Shown: in pieces, positions 42,640 through 51,432 of the stretch
Numbering within the stretch: position 1 is the stretch's first letter
How the letters are laid out: each line of letters opens with the position of its first letter
Source of the DNA: Streptomyces rishiriensis
GTDB taxonomy: Bacteria; Actinomycetota; Actinomycetes; Streptomycetales; Streptomycetaceae
Assembly (NCBI RefSeq): GCF_030815485.1
Contig: NZ_JAUSWV010000002.1
Coordinates: 992,001 to 1,056,000 of the forward strand
Length of the DNA: 64,000 nt
Reading direction: 5' to 3'
Notes under the pieces: generated by a model
The model's input: only the letters and a program-made list of their open reading frames with translations
The model's database searches: none
What the model was told of the DNA's origin: nothing
Program-made: the position numbers and the translations under genes

Positions 42640-43884
42640 TCACACGGGGCCCAGCGCCCCCAGCGGATCGTCCAGCACCGGCTGCCAGGCCAACTCTGCC
42701 GCGCCGACCAGGCTGTTGTGGTCCAGGGAGCAGGCGAGGATCGGGACGCCGCCGCTGCGGCCCCACAGGCTCCGGTCGGCGACGACGGCCCGCAGCCGGT
42801 CGGGGTCGGCATCCAGGAGAGTGCGGTGCAGACCGCCGAGGATGATGCGGTCGGGGTTGAGGATGTTCACCAGACCGGCCAGGCCGAGGCCGAGCCGGTC
42901 GATCAGGGCTTCGGCGGCCGTGCGGACCACCGGATCGCCGTACTCCTCGCCGATCAGTTCGTTGGCCTGCTGGAGCAGGGAACCCTCGGGGCCGGGCTCG
43001 CGGCCCGCGGTGGTGAGCAGGGCGAGCGGATCCGCCTCGACGTCGAGACAGCCCCGGCTGCCGCAGTAGCAGGGGCGGCCCTCCGGGTTGACCGTGAGAT
43101 GGCCGACCTCCAGCGCGAGGCCCGAACTGCCCGTGTGCAGACGGCCGTCCAGCACCAGCGCGCCGCCGACGCCCCGGTGCCCGGTGGCCACGCACAGCAG
43201 GTCGCGGGCGCCGCGTCCGGCACCGTGCCGGTGTTCCGCCAGGGCGGCGAGGTTGACGTCGTTGCCCACGAACCCCGGGCCGGTGAGACCGGCGGCGCGG
43301 ATCCGCTCGGCGAAGATCTCCCGCACGGGCGCGCCCACCGGCCACGCCAGGTGCAGCGGGTTCAGCGCCAGCCCCTCGGGTTCGGTGACCGCGGACGGTA
43401 CGGCGAGCCCGGCGCCCACGCAGGTCCGGCCCGTCTGCCGCAGCAGTTCGGCGCCGGCGTCGACGGCGGCGCCGAGCACCTTGGCGGGATCGGCGTCGAC
43501 GGTCTCGCAGCTGGGCGTGGTGGCGACGATCCGCCCGCCGAGACCGACCAGCGCGGCCCGGAACCCGTCGGCGTGGACCTGCGCGGCGAGGGCGACCGGC
43601 CCGCCTTCCGCGACCTCGAGCCGGTGCGAGGGGCGGCCCTGCGAACCGGCGGCGGCGCCCGGCCGCGCGTCGACCCTGATCAGGCCCAGCGCCTCCAGCT
43701 CCGCGGCGACCGCGCCGGCCGTCGCACGGGTGACACCGAGTTCGGCGGTCAGGACCGCGCGGGTGGGCGCCCGCCCGGTGTGCACGAGCTCCAACGCGGG
43801 CCCGAGCGCACCGCGCCCCCGGTCCAGCCGCGCTCTCGAGGTGGTCCCATCCCCCGCCGGCCGGGGGTCCGCCTTGCCGCTCAT
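42640..43884 (-). CDS. ROK-family transcriptional regulator
   Basis: A 414-residue protein. An N-terminal winged helix (about 25-85; PTRAVLTAELGVTRATAGAVA) precedes the ROK sugar-kinase-like domain with VGNDVNLAALAEHRHGAGRG, ATGHRGVGGALVLDG, the zinc motif EVGHLTVNPEGRPCYCGSRGCLDVE and late NPDRIILGG. ROK regulators (NagC, Mlc, XylR) sense sugars or sugar phosphates. The amino-sugar-type genes of 45.8-48.4 kb are close, but AlkB and a methyltransferase lie between, so a link is only possible. Confidence 0.9.
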   Translation of the reverse strand: MSGKADPRPAGDGTTSRARLDRGRGALGPALELVHTGRAPTRAVLTAELGVTRATAGAVAAELEALGLIRVDARPGAAAGSQGRPSHRLEVAEGGPVALAAQVHADGFRAALVGLGGRIVATTPSCETVDADPAKVLGAAVDAGAELLRQTGRTCVGAGLAVPSAVTEPEGLALNPLHLAWPVGAPVREIFAERIRAAGLTGPGFVGNDVNLAALAEHRHGAGRGARDLLCVATGHRGVGGALVLDGRLHTGSSGLALEVGHLTVNPEGRPCYCGSRGCLDVEADPLALLTTAGREPGPEGSLLQQANELIGEEYGDPVVRTAAEALIDRLGLGLAGLVNILNPDRIILGGLHRTLLDADPDRLRAVVADRSLWGRSGGVPILACSLDHNSLVGAAELAWQPVLDDPLGALGPV

Positions 43885-43911
43885 GAGGGCGAGTCTCCCA
43901 TGATCCGTTCC

Positions 43912-44574
43912 TCAGGTGGCGTCGGGGAAGCCGCTCACCCGCAGGGTGATGTTGAGCCGTCCCGTCAGGCCCAGGCCGGCCGGCGCCGTGCCCGGCAGGA
44001 CCCGCGGCACCCCGTGGTACGCGAGCCGCGACGGTCCCCCGAACACGAACAGGTCGCCGCTGCGCAACTCGACGTCGGTGTAGGGCCGGGTCCGGGTCCG
44101 CGGGTTGCCGAAGCGGAAGACGCAGGTGTCGCCGAGGCTCAGGGAGACCACCGGCGCCTCGGACTTCTCGTCGGCGTCACGGTGCATGCCCATACGGGCG
44201 TCGCCGTCGTAGAAGTTGATCAGCGCGATGTCGTACGCGGCTCCCCGGGCCGGCGCCGGTCCCAGTGCGTCGGCCACGGCGCGCCGGCCCAGCTCGCCCA
44301 GCCACGCGGGGAAGGGCTTGACGGGCGCGCCGTCGCCGTCACCGACCGTGCGGGCATAGGCGTACGGGTACCAGTGCCAGCCCAGGCAGACCTGGCGGGC
44401 GGTCATCGTGCCGCCGCCCGGCGTACGGACCGTGCGCAGGCCGGCCGGGGGACGGGCCCAGTCCCGGCAGGCGCGGAGCAGCTCACGCTGGTGTGCCGGA
44501 TCCACCCAGTCGGGCACGTGCACCGCCCCCGGCGCCACCTGCGCACGTTCCCGCGGAAACAGCTCGGAGTCCAT
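43912..44574 (-). CDS. AlkB-type alpha-ketoglutarate-dependent dioxygenase
   Basis: A 220-residue Fe(II)/2-oxoglutarate dioxygenase. The iron ligands are His and Asp in MGMHRDADEK and His in RLAYHGV; the cofactor arginine lies in GRLNITLRVSG. The nucleotide-recognition lid contains CLGWHWYPYAYART and INFYDGDARMG. Role: oxidative removal of N-methyl lesions from DNA or RNA. GGAGG lies 8 bases before the chosen ATG at 44574; an in-frame ATG at 44592 is the alternative. It is 27 bases upstream of the ROK gene, same strand. Confidence 0.9.
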   Translation of the reverse strand: MDSELFPRERAQVAPGAVHVPDWVDPAHQRELLRACRDWARPPAGLRTVRTPGGGTMTARQVCLGWHWYPYAYARTVGDGDGAPVKPFPAWLGELGRRAVADALGPAPARGAAYDIALINFYDGDARMGMHRDADEKSEAPVVSLSLGDTCVFRFGNPRTRTRPYTDVELRSGDLFVFGGPSRLAYHGVPRVLPGTAPAGLGLTGRLNITLRVSGFPDAT

Positions 44575-44625
44575 GGGTCCATCCTCCGCCATGGGTCCGA
44601 CACCGGGCCTGAGCTGCTGCTCGGT

Positions 44626-44631
44626 TAGCCT
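44626..44631 (+). promoter_or_regulatory. -10 element TAGCCT for a leaderless methyltransferase message
   Basis: TAGCCT ends 9 bases before the ATG at 44641, with no ribosome site between. No good -35 is seen. Confidence 0.4.
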
Positions 44632-44640
44632 TGACACACG

Positions 44641-45792
44641 ATGAACGACCGTATGACGACGCCGTGGGGCGAGGTCACGCTGGCCCGCCACCCCGAGGAT
44701 CCTCGCGAGACACTGCGCGCCTGGGACGCATCCGACGCGTATCTGCTCAGACACCTCGCGGAGCAGGCCGTCCCGCTGACCGGCACGGTGGTGGTGCTCG
44801 GCGACCGCTGGGGTGCGCTGGTGACGGCGCTCGCGGCGCACCGCCCGACGCAGATCACCGACTCCTGGCTGGGGCAGGAGGCGACCCGGGCGAACCTGGC
44901 GCGGGCCGGCGTCGAGACCGGCGCGGTCCGGCTGCTCACCACCCAGGACCCGGTGCCGGAGCGGATCGACGTGCTCCTGATCCGGGTGCCGAAGAGCCTG
45001 GCGCTGCTGGAGGACCAGCTGCTGCGGCTGGCGCCCGCCGTGCACGCGGAGACGGTCGTCGTGGGCACCGGCATGGTGAAGGAGATCCACACCTCGACGC
45101 TGAGGCTGTTCGAGCGGATCCTGGGGCCCACCCGGACCTCGCTCGCCGAGCAGAAGGCCCGGCTCGTCTTCTGCACGCCGGCTCCGTCGCTGCGCCGCCC
45201 CGGCAACCCGTGGCCCTACGCCTACGACGTGCCCGACGACGTCGGCGGCGCCCTCTCCGGCCGGCCGGTCGTCAATCACGCGGGCGTGTTCTGCGCCGAC
45301 CGCCTCGACATCGGCACCCGGTTCCTTCTGAAGCACCTGCCCACGACCAGCGGCACGCGCCGGGTCGTCGACCTGGGCTGCGGCAACGGCATCGTCGGTA
45401 CGGCGGTGGCGCTGGCCAACCCGGAGGCCGAGGTGCTGTTCACGGACGAGTCGTTCCAGGCGGTGGCGTCGGCGGAGGCCACGTACAAGGCGAACGGGGT
45501 GCCGGGGCACGCCGAGTTCCGGGTCGGGGACGGGCTGGCGGGGGTGGCCGACGGCAGTGTCGACCTGGTGCTGAACAACCCGCCGTTCCACTCCCACCAG
45601 GCGACCACGGACGCCACGGCCTGGCGGATGTTCACCGGGGCCCGGCGCGCGCTGCGGCCGGGTGGCGAGCTGTGGGTGGTCGGCAACCGGCACCTGGGCT
45701 ACCACGTGAAGCTGAAGCGGCTGTTCGGCAACAGTGAACTGGTCGCCGGTGACCGGAAGTTCGTGGTGCTGAGGGCGGTCAGGCGAGGGTGA
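44641..45792 (+). CDS. RlmG/RsmC-type class I SAM methyltransferase
   Basis: A 383-residue protein with two halves. The N-terminal half is a degenerate methyltransferase-like domain (VVVLGDRWGALVTALAAH). The C-terminal half holds the catalytic domain: SAM motif VVDLGCGNGIVGTAVALANP, acidic VLFTDES and the active-site LVLNNPPFHSHQ. NPPF is typical of N2-guanine methylation of ribosomal RNA, as in RsmC and RlmG. The duplicated architecture also matches those enzymes, so a 16S or 23S guanine-N2 target is likely. The 3' end overlaps the convergent aldolase gene by 14 bases. Confidence 0.85.
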   Translation: MNDRMTTPWGEVTLARHPEDPRETLRAWDASDAYLLRHLAEQAVPLTGTVVVLGDRWGALVTALAAHRPTQITDSWLGQEATRANLARAGVETGAVRLLTTQDPVPERIDVLLIRVPKSLALLEDQLLRLAPAVHAETVVVGTGMVKEIHTSTLRLFERILGPTRTSLAEQKARLVFCTPAPSLRRPGNPWPYAYDVPDDVGGALSGRPVVNHAGVFCADRLDIGTRFLLKHLPTTSGTRRVVDLGCGNGIVGTAVALANPEAEVLFTDESFQAVASAEATYKANGVPGHAEFRVGDGLAGVADGSVDLVLNNPPFHSHQATTDATAWRMFTGARRALRPGGELWVVGNRHLGYHVKLKRLFGNSELVAGDRKFVVLRAVRRG

Positions 45793-46621
45793 GCCCGACA
45801 CCGGTGAGGATCCGTTCGACGGTGCGCGCCATGGCCTCCCGCCCCGCGTTCAGGTAGGGCCGGGCATCGACCGCGTCCGGATGCGCTCCCAGGTGCTCGC
45901 GGATCGCGCCGGTCATCGCCTGGTTGAGCGCGGTGCCGATGTTGACCTTGGCGATGCCTCCCGTGACGGCCGCCGTCAGCTCGCGGTCCGGGACCCCGGA
46001 GGAGCCGTGCAGGACGAGGGGCACCTCGAGGGCCGTACGGAGCCGTCCGAGCAGGCCGTGGTCGAGGGCGGCGGTGCGGGTGGTCATCGCGTGGACGCTG
46101 CCGATGGCGACGGCCAGCGCGTCCACACCGGAGTCGGTCACGAACGCGCGGGCCTCGACCGGGTCGGTACGGGCGCCGGGCGCATGCGCGCCCTTGCCGC
46201 CGATCTCGCCCAGCTCCGCCTCGATCCAGAGCCCTCGGGCATGGGCCAGCTCGACGGCGGCACGGGTCGCCGCGAGGTTCTCCTGGTACGGCAGGCGGGA
46301 GGCGTCGTACATGACCGAGCTGAAGCTCGCGTCGGCCGCCCGGCGCAGCAGCCGGTCGCTCCGGACGTGGTCGAGGTGCAACGCGACCGGGACGGCGGCG
46401 CGTTCGGCCGCGACGGCGGCGGCGCGGGCGAGCGGGAGCAGCCGCCCCTGGCGGTAGGCGACCGCGTTCTCGCTGACCTGGAGGACGACGGGCGCCCCGG
46501 CGGTCTCGGCGCCGGCGATGACGGCCTCGACGTGTTCCAGCGTGATGATGTTGAAGGCGGCGACGGCGGTACGGGCCGCGTGCGCCCGGGTGACCAGTTC
46601 GCCGGTGGTGGTGAGCGGCAC
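45779..46621 (-). CDS. Class II ketose-bisphosphate aldolase (GatY/KbaY/FbaA-like)
   Basis: A 280-residue zinc aldolase: catalytic and metal region VALHLDHVRSDRLL, EAELGEIGGKGAHAPGARTDP, GSVHAM, LVLHGSSGVPD and VNIGTALNQAM. Features fit the tagatose/fructose-1,6-bisphosphate aldolase family rather than the housekeeping actinobacterial FBA, which is longer. The GTG start has GAGGAG seven bases upstream. It follows the SIS gene by 25 bases on the same strand, forming an aga-like operon that would cleave the phosphorylated ketose to triose phosphates. Confidence 0.88.
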   Translation of the reverse strand: MPLTTTGELVTRAHAARTAVAAFNIITLEHVEAVIAGAETAGAPVVLQVSENAVAYRQGRLLPLARAAAVAAERAAVPVALHLDHVRSDRLLRRAADASFSSVMYDASRLPYQENLAATRAAVELAHARGLWIEAELGEIGGKGAHAPGARTDPVEARAFVTDSGVDALAVAIGSVHAMTTRTAALDHGLLGRLRTALEVPLVLHGSSGVPDRELTAAVTGGIAKVNIGTALNQAMTGAIREHLGAHPDAVDARPYLNAGREAMARTVERILTGVGLTLA

Positions 46622-46646
46622 GGCAACTCCTCTTCAGGTCGAAGGC

Positions 46647-47528
46647 TCAGGGAGCGAGGATCACCGAGCGGGTGAGGTGGCGCGGGCGGTCCGGATCGAG
46701 ACCACGGGCGGCGGCGACGGCCACGGCGAGGCGCTGGGCGCGGACCAGTTCGGCGAGCGGGTCCAGCTCACCCGGCACCCACAGCGCGCCGGTGGCGCCC
46801 ACCTGCCGGGCCAGCCCGTCGGGTGCCTCGCCGAACATCCAGGTCGCGGTGGAGCCGGTGGCGATGCTGATGGGACCGTGCCGGTACTCCATCGCGGGAT
46901 AGGCCTCGGCCCAGGACAGCGACGCCTCGCGCATCTTCAGCGCGGCCTCGTTCGCCAGTCCTACGGTCCAGCCGCGTCCGAGGAAGGTGAACTGCCCGCA
47001 GTCCACGAGCCCTTCGGGGAGGGGCTCGGCGAGCGCGGTCCGGGCGTCGGCGACGACACCGTCGCCGTGCAGGCCCAGATGGGCGCGGAGCAGGGTGAGC
47101 GCGGTGGTCGCGAACCGGGTCTGCACGACGGAACGTTCGTCGGCGTGGTCCAGGACCACGACATGGTCGGCCGACTCGACGACCGGGGTACGCGGGTCGG
47201 CGGTGATCGCGGTCGTGCGGGTGTGCCCGCGCAGCCGGCCGAGCAGGTCGAGGACCTCGGTGGTGGTACCGGACCGGGTCAGGGCGACGACCCGGTCGTA
47301 GGGGCGGCCGTGCGGGAACTCCGAGGCGGCGAAGGCGTCGGTCTCGCCGTGTCCGGCGTCCTCGCGCAGAGCTGCCGCGGCCTGGGCCATGAAGTACGAG
47401 GTACCGCAGCCGACGAGCGCGACCCGCTCCCCGGGCTTCGGCAACTCGTGCGCGTACCGGGACACTTCGGCTGCGGCGCGGATCCAGCACTCCGGCTGGT
47501 CGGTCAGTTCGTCCTCGACGTGGGTCAT
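46647..47528 (-). CDS. SIS-domain sugar-phosphate isomerase/deaminase, AgaS-like
   Basis: A 293-residue protein with two SIS domains: VALVGCGTSYFMAQAAAAL with VVALTRSGTTTEVLDLLG, and QFTFLGRGWTVGLANEAALKMREASLSWAEAYPAMEYRHGP. The last stretch matches AgaS and the isomerase half of GlmS. Likely reaction: conversion of a 6-phospho amino sugar to a ketose 6-phosphate with loss of ammonia. GAGAGG precedes the ATG at 47528; an in-frame ATG at 47573 would extend it by 15 residues into the operator. It is divergent from the DeoR gene. Confidence 0.87.
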   Translation of the reverse strand: MTHVEDELTDQPECWIRAAAEVSRYAHELPKPGERVALVGCGTSYFMAQAAAALREDAGHGETDAFAASEFPHGRPYDRVVALTRSGTTTEVLDLLGRLRGHTRTTAITADPRTPVVESADHVVVLDHADERSVVQTRFATTALTLLRAHLGLHGDGVVADARTALAEPLPEGLVDCGQFTFLGRGWTVGLANEAALKMREASLSWAEAYPAMEYRHGPISIATGSTATWMFGEAPDGLARQVGATGALWVPGELDPLAELVRAQRLAVAVAAARGLDPDRPRHLTRSVILAP

Positions 47529-47556
47529 GCCCCACCTCTCACCGACGGTGACTGCT

Positions 47557-47574
47557 CTTGCGTGTTCATGCAAG
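47557..47574. promoter_or_regulatory. Inverted repeat CTTGC-N8-GCAAG between SIS and DeoR genes
   Basis: The perfect 5-base arms lie 29 bases from the SIS ATG and 49 bases from the DeoR ATG. Related pieces, CAACTTCAAGCATGC, follow at 47593-47607. This is the expected place for an operator of the divergent DeoR repressor. Confidence 0.5.
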
Positions 47575-47622
47575 ATAGAGCCACCATTCGAGCAACTTCA
47601 AGCATGCGAACGGAGATCGTCC

Positions 47623-48402
47623 ATGTCGCGTGACGCCCGCTGGAAGGCGTTGCTGGAACTGCTCGTCGAACGCGGCCGGCTGGACGTCGAGGACGCGGCG
47701 GCCGCGCTCGCCGTGTCGGCGGCGACCATCCGCCGTGACTTCGACCAGCTCGCCGAGCAGCAGATGCTGCTGCGCACGCGGGGCGGGGCGGTGGTGCACG
47801 GGGTGTCGTACGAGTTGCCGTTGCGGTACAAGACGGCCCGGCAGGCCACCGAGAAGCAGCGGATCGCCGGCGCGGTGGCCGCGCTGGTCGCGCCCGGGGA
47901 GGCGGTGGGGCTGACCGGCGGCACGACGACCACGGAGGTGGCGCGCGCGCTGGCCGTGCGGGGCGATCTGGCGTCCGGCTCACCCGCGCTGACCGTGGTC
48001 ACGAACGCGCTGAACATCGCGGCGGAGCTGGCGGTGCGCCCCCAGTTCAAGATCGTGGTGACCGGGGGCGTGGCACGGGCGCAGTCGTACGAGCTGGTCG
48101 GACCGCTCGCGGACGGAGTGCTGGGTCAGCTCACCCTCGACGTGGCGGTGCTCGGTGTCGTGTCCTTCGACGCGACGCACGGCGCCGCCGCGCACGACGA
48201 GGCCGAGGCGGCGGTCGACCGGTTGCTGTGCGAGCGCGCCGAGCGGGTGGTGGTGGCCGCCGACTCCAGCAAGCTGGGGCGCCGGGCGTTCGCCCGGATC
48301 TGCGCGGCCGACACGGTGGACACACTGGTCACGGACACGGCGGCGGACGCGGCGACGGTGGGCCGGTTCGAGGAGGCGGGTATCCGGGTCCTCCTCGTCT
48401 GA
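47623..48402 (+). CDS. DeoR-family repressor, AgaR-like
   Basis: A 259-residue regulator. The HTH (WKALLELLVERGRLDVEDAAA, recognition helix VSAATIRRDFDQLAEQQMLLRTRGGA) is followed by a DeoRC domain (VGLTGGTTTTEVARAL, LTVVTNALNIAAEL, KIVVTGGVARAQSYELVGPLAD, VVVAADSSKLGRRAFA). GGAG is well spaced before the ATG. Divergent position next to the SIS/aldolase operon points to control of that operon by a sugar phosphate. Confidence 0.9.
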   Translation: MSRDARWKALLELLVERGRLDVEDAAAALAVSAATIRRDFDQLAEQQMLLRTRGGAVVHGVSYELPLRYKTARQATEKQRIAGAVAALVAPGEAVGLTGGTTTTEVARALAVRGDLASGSPALTVVTNALNIAAELAVRPQFKIVVTGGVARAQSYELVGPLADGVLGQLTLDVAVLGVVSFDATHGAAAHDEAEAAVDRLLCERAERVVVAADSSKLGRRAFARICAADTVDTLVTDTAADAATVGRFEEAGIRVLLV

Positions 48403-48551
48403 ACCGGCAAGCCGCCGCCGCACGCGGCATGGGCGATGTCGATGCCGTGATCGTCCATGTCCCCGCCGCCCCGCCGGGGCTGAAACCGGCCGGGCGTCCG
48501 TGTGAACAGGCCGAGCGGGGGGCCGGACGGAGTGCCCCGGGCGCAGAGCCG

Positions 48552-48576
48552 GGCCGCAGGGCCGGGCCCTGCGGCC
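48552..48576. terminator. Perfect 25-base palindrome between DeoR and htpG 3' ends
   Basis: Two 12-base arms (GGCCGCAGGGCC and its complement) meet around a single central G. It lies 22 bases beyond the htpG stop and about 150 bases beyond the DeoR stop, in a convergent gap. It probably terminates htpG and may act for both. Confidence 0.7.
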
Positions 48577-48598
48577 TGTGCACGGTCCCGCGGCATGG

Positions 48599-50524
48599 CT
48601 ACAGCGCGCGCTCCAGCTGGTCCGCCACCAGCTTGACGAACCGTCCGGGCTCCTTGGGCCGGCCGCCCTCGGCGAGGATCGCCAGACCGTGCAGCAACTC
48701 GGCGGTCTCGGCGAGCCCCGTACGGTCCTCCCGCTCCTTGTAGGCCTGGTTCAGACCCTTCACGAGCAGGTGATCGGGGTTGAGTTCGAGGATCCGCGGG
48801 GCGCGCGGCACCTCCTGCCCCATCGCCCGGTACATGTTCTCCAGCGCCGGGGTGAGATCGTGCGCGTCGGAGACGATGCAGGCCGGGGACACGGTGAGAC
48901 GGGACGACAGCCGCACCTCCTTGACGTCCTGCCCCAGTTGCTCCTTCATCCAGCCGAGCAGACCGGCGTACTCCTCGCCCTGCTTCTCGCGCTCGCCGTC
49001 GGTCTTCTCGCCGTCCTCCCCGCCGAGGTCGACCTCGCCCTTGGCCACGGACCGCAGCGGCTTGCCCTCGAACTCGCCCACCGCGTCGACCCACACCTCG
49101 TCGACCGGGTCGGTGAGAAGCAGGACCTCGATGCCCTTCGCCCGGAACGCCTCCATGTGCGGGGAGTTCTCGATGCTCTGCCGGGACTCGCCGGTCAGGT
49201 AGTAGACGGCGTCCTGTCCGACCTTCATCCGCTCCACGTAGCTCTTCAGCGTGGTCGGTTCGTCCGCGCTGTGCGTGCTCGCGAACGACGACACGGCGAG
49301 GAGGGTGTCGCGGTTGTCGGAGTCGGTCAGCAGCCCTTCCTTCAGAACGGCGCCGAACTCCCGCCAGAAGGTGGCGTAGCGGTCGGGGGCCGCGGTCATC
49401 ATGTCCTTGACCGTGGAGACGACCTTCTTGGTGAGCCGGCGCTGCATCATCCGGATGTGCCGGTCCTGCTGGAGGATCTCGCGGGAGACGTTCAGCGAGA
49501 GGTCCGCCGCGTCGACCACGCCCTTGACGAAGCGCAGGTAGGACGGCAGCAGCTCCTCGCAGTCGTCCATGATGAAGACGCGCTTCACGTACAGCTGCAC
49601 ACCGCGCTGGTAGTTCTGGTTGTACAGGTCGTGCGGCGCGTGCGAGGGGAGGAACAGCAGCGCCTGGTACTCGAAGGTGCCCTCCGCCTGGAGCCGGACG
49701 GTCTCCAGCGGCTCGCGCCAGTCGTGGCTGATGTGCTTGTACAGCTCGTGGTACTCGTCGTCGGACACCTCGTCGCGCGAGCGCGCCCACAGGGCCTTCA
49801 TCGAGTTCAGGGTCTCGGGTTCGGTCGCGGTGCCGGCGTCCGCCCCGGCCTCGGCGGTGGCGCCGTCGGCCGCCTTCGGGACCAGCCTGATGGGCCAGGT
49901 GATGAAGTCCGAGTAGCGCTTGACGATCTCCTTGATCGTCCGGTCCGCGGTGTAGTCGTGCAGCTGGTCGTCGGCGTCGGCCGGCTTCAGGTGCAGGGTG
50001 ACCGTGGTGCCCTGGGGCGCGTCGTCCACCCTCGCCAGCGTGTAGGTGCCCTCCCCGCGTGACGACCAGCGGGTGCCCTGGCTCTCGCCGGCCCGCCGGG
50101 TCAGCAGCGTCATCTCGTCGGCCACCATGAAGCCGGAGTAGAAACCGACGCCGAACTGCCCGATGAGCCCCTCGGCCCCGGCCTCCTCCTGGGCCTCGCG
50201 CAGCTCCTGCGCGAACTTGGCCGTGCCCGAGTTGGCGATCGTGCCGATGAGCCGGCCGACCTCGTCGTACGACATTCCGATGCCGTTGTCCCGCACCGTC
50301 AGGGTGCGGGAGGCAGCGTCGGTCTCGATCTCGATGTGCGGGTCGGAGACGTCCACGTCGAGCGTGTCGTCCCGCAGCGCGGCGAGCCGCAGCTTGTCCA
50401 GCGCGTCGGAGGCGTTGGAGACGAGCTCGCGGAGAAAGACGTCCTTGTTCGAGTAGACCGAATGGATCATCAACTGCAGGAGCTGACGGGCCTCTACCTG
50501 GAACTCAAACGTTTCGGTCGACAT
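48599..50524 (-). CDS. htpG: Molecular chaperone HtpG (Hsp90)
   Basis: A 641-residue Hsp90. The N-terminal GHKL ATPase has [36 protein letters not shown] and [13 protein letters not shown]. The middle domain has the catalytic-arginine region [12 protein letters not shown]. The C-terminal dimerisation domain ends [23 protein letters not shown]. Length matches the bacterial family (about 620-650). It acts in the cytosol on late-folding clients with DnaK. The ATG at 50524 is where homologues begin (MSTETFEFQ); a GTG at 50542 is in frame. I saw no HspR (HAIR) operator in its upstream region. Confidence 0.96.
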
Positions 50525-50657
50525 GATGGGCGTGTACCTCACAGGTTCCGGAGTCTCCTGGACTGGCGGGGTCCACTGTAAAACACCAAGTCAGCCTGCG
50601 AAGCTCGCTGTTCGTGATCGTCCGGACGCGCGGATCGGCGCGGCCGGTCGGGGGGGA

Positions 50658-51284
50658 TCAACGTGGGATCTCCTCCACCTCCGCGAAGCCGTCCGTGCTC
50701 CAGCGGAGCCGCGTCAGCCACTCGGTGGAAACGCGGGTGAAGAGGAGGTCCCCCGAGCTTCCCACGGGGGCGACCTTCGACCAGCCGTCGAAACTCGCGG
50801 TGAGTTTCGTGTCCCACCGGGTGAGGTCCGCCGTCCCGACGGCGGCGAGCGACTCCATGGGCGGTTCGCCGTCGTAGCAGTAGTCCCCCCAGTCCGCGAT
50901 GACGGCGACCGTCGCGTCGAACACCTTGAGCGTGAGGCTCTGGCACCGGTCGGTCGCGGTCGCGTACACCAGGCGCGGCGCGCTCCACACGCCGGTGTCC
51001 GCGTCCCGGTGCCGTTCCACGAGCCCGCGCCCCTCGACGTACGCCATGCCCACCCGTCGGCCGTCGGGCAGTCCGATCTCCGCGTCGAACCGAGGGGCCG
51101 GCGCGGCCGGTGATGCCTGGGCGCCGGTACCCCTACCGGTGGTCGTGCCCTCGGCCGTGGCGGGTGCGGTGGCGGTGCCGGTCGCCGAGGCGCCGCGGCC
51201 TCCCTGTCCGCCGCAGGCCACCGCGCCACCCAGCAGCAACACCGCCCCCGCCAGGGCCCGCAGCCGCTCTCCGTGTGTCCGCAT
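50658..51284 (-). CDS. Putative secreted lipoprotein
   Basis: A 208-residue protein with an N-terminal basic region, a hydrophobic stretch (LRALAGAVLLLGGAVAC) and a lipobox ending AVAC near residue 23, then an Ala/Thr/Gly-rich tether. The folded part (about 60-208) includes RFDAEIGLPDGRRVGMAYVEGRG, WSAPRLVYATATDRCQSLTL and DWGDYCYDGE. Two cysteines there could form a disulfide. I do not recognise a family. It depends on the lipoprotein pathway of which lnt is also in this window. The AGGGGC before the ATG is close to the start. Confidence 0.78.
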   Translation of the reverse strand: MRTHGERLRALAGAVLLLGGAVACGGQGGRGASATGTATAPATAEGTTTGRGTGAQASPAAPAPRFDAEIGLPDGRRVGMAYVEGRGLVERHRDADTGVWSAPRLVYATATDRCQSLTLKVFDATVAVIADWGDYCYDGEPPMESLAAVGTADLTRWDTKLTASFDGWSKVAPVGSSGDLLFTRVSTEWLTRLRWSTDGFAEVEEIPR

Positions 51285-51324
51285 GCCCCTATGTTCCCCT
51301 CTCTCCGGGTCGAGGCAGAGCACG

Positions 51325-51432
51325 TCGGTCCGGGTCGCATCGGTTCAGTCCAGGTCGCGTCGGTCCGTTCCAGGTCACGCCGGTCCGGTCGCGTCGGACC
51401 GGTTCGGGTCACGGCGGTTCGGCCCGGGTCGG
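51325..51432. repeat. Degenerate 20-bp tandem repeat spanning a methyltransferase stop codon
   Basis: Units beginning near 51340, 51360, 51394 and 51414 are about 20 bases each, with shortened units at 51325 and 51380. They share the pattern TCGGTCC-GTTC-AGGTC-CG. The array covers the last 18 or so codons of the methyltransferase gene and continues into the gap before the lipoprotein gene. Confidence 0.6.

Noticed and set aside
43912..45801. A 629-codon frame joining AlkB to sequence antisense of the methyltransferase
   Set aside because: Only the part from 44574 downward resembles AlkB. The rest is the complement of a well-supported methyltransferase gene.
48126..49790. A 554-codon minus-strand frame across htpG and the DeoR gene
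   Set aside because: It is an out-of-frame reading of htpG and antisense to the DeoR gene, with no domain of its own.
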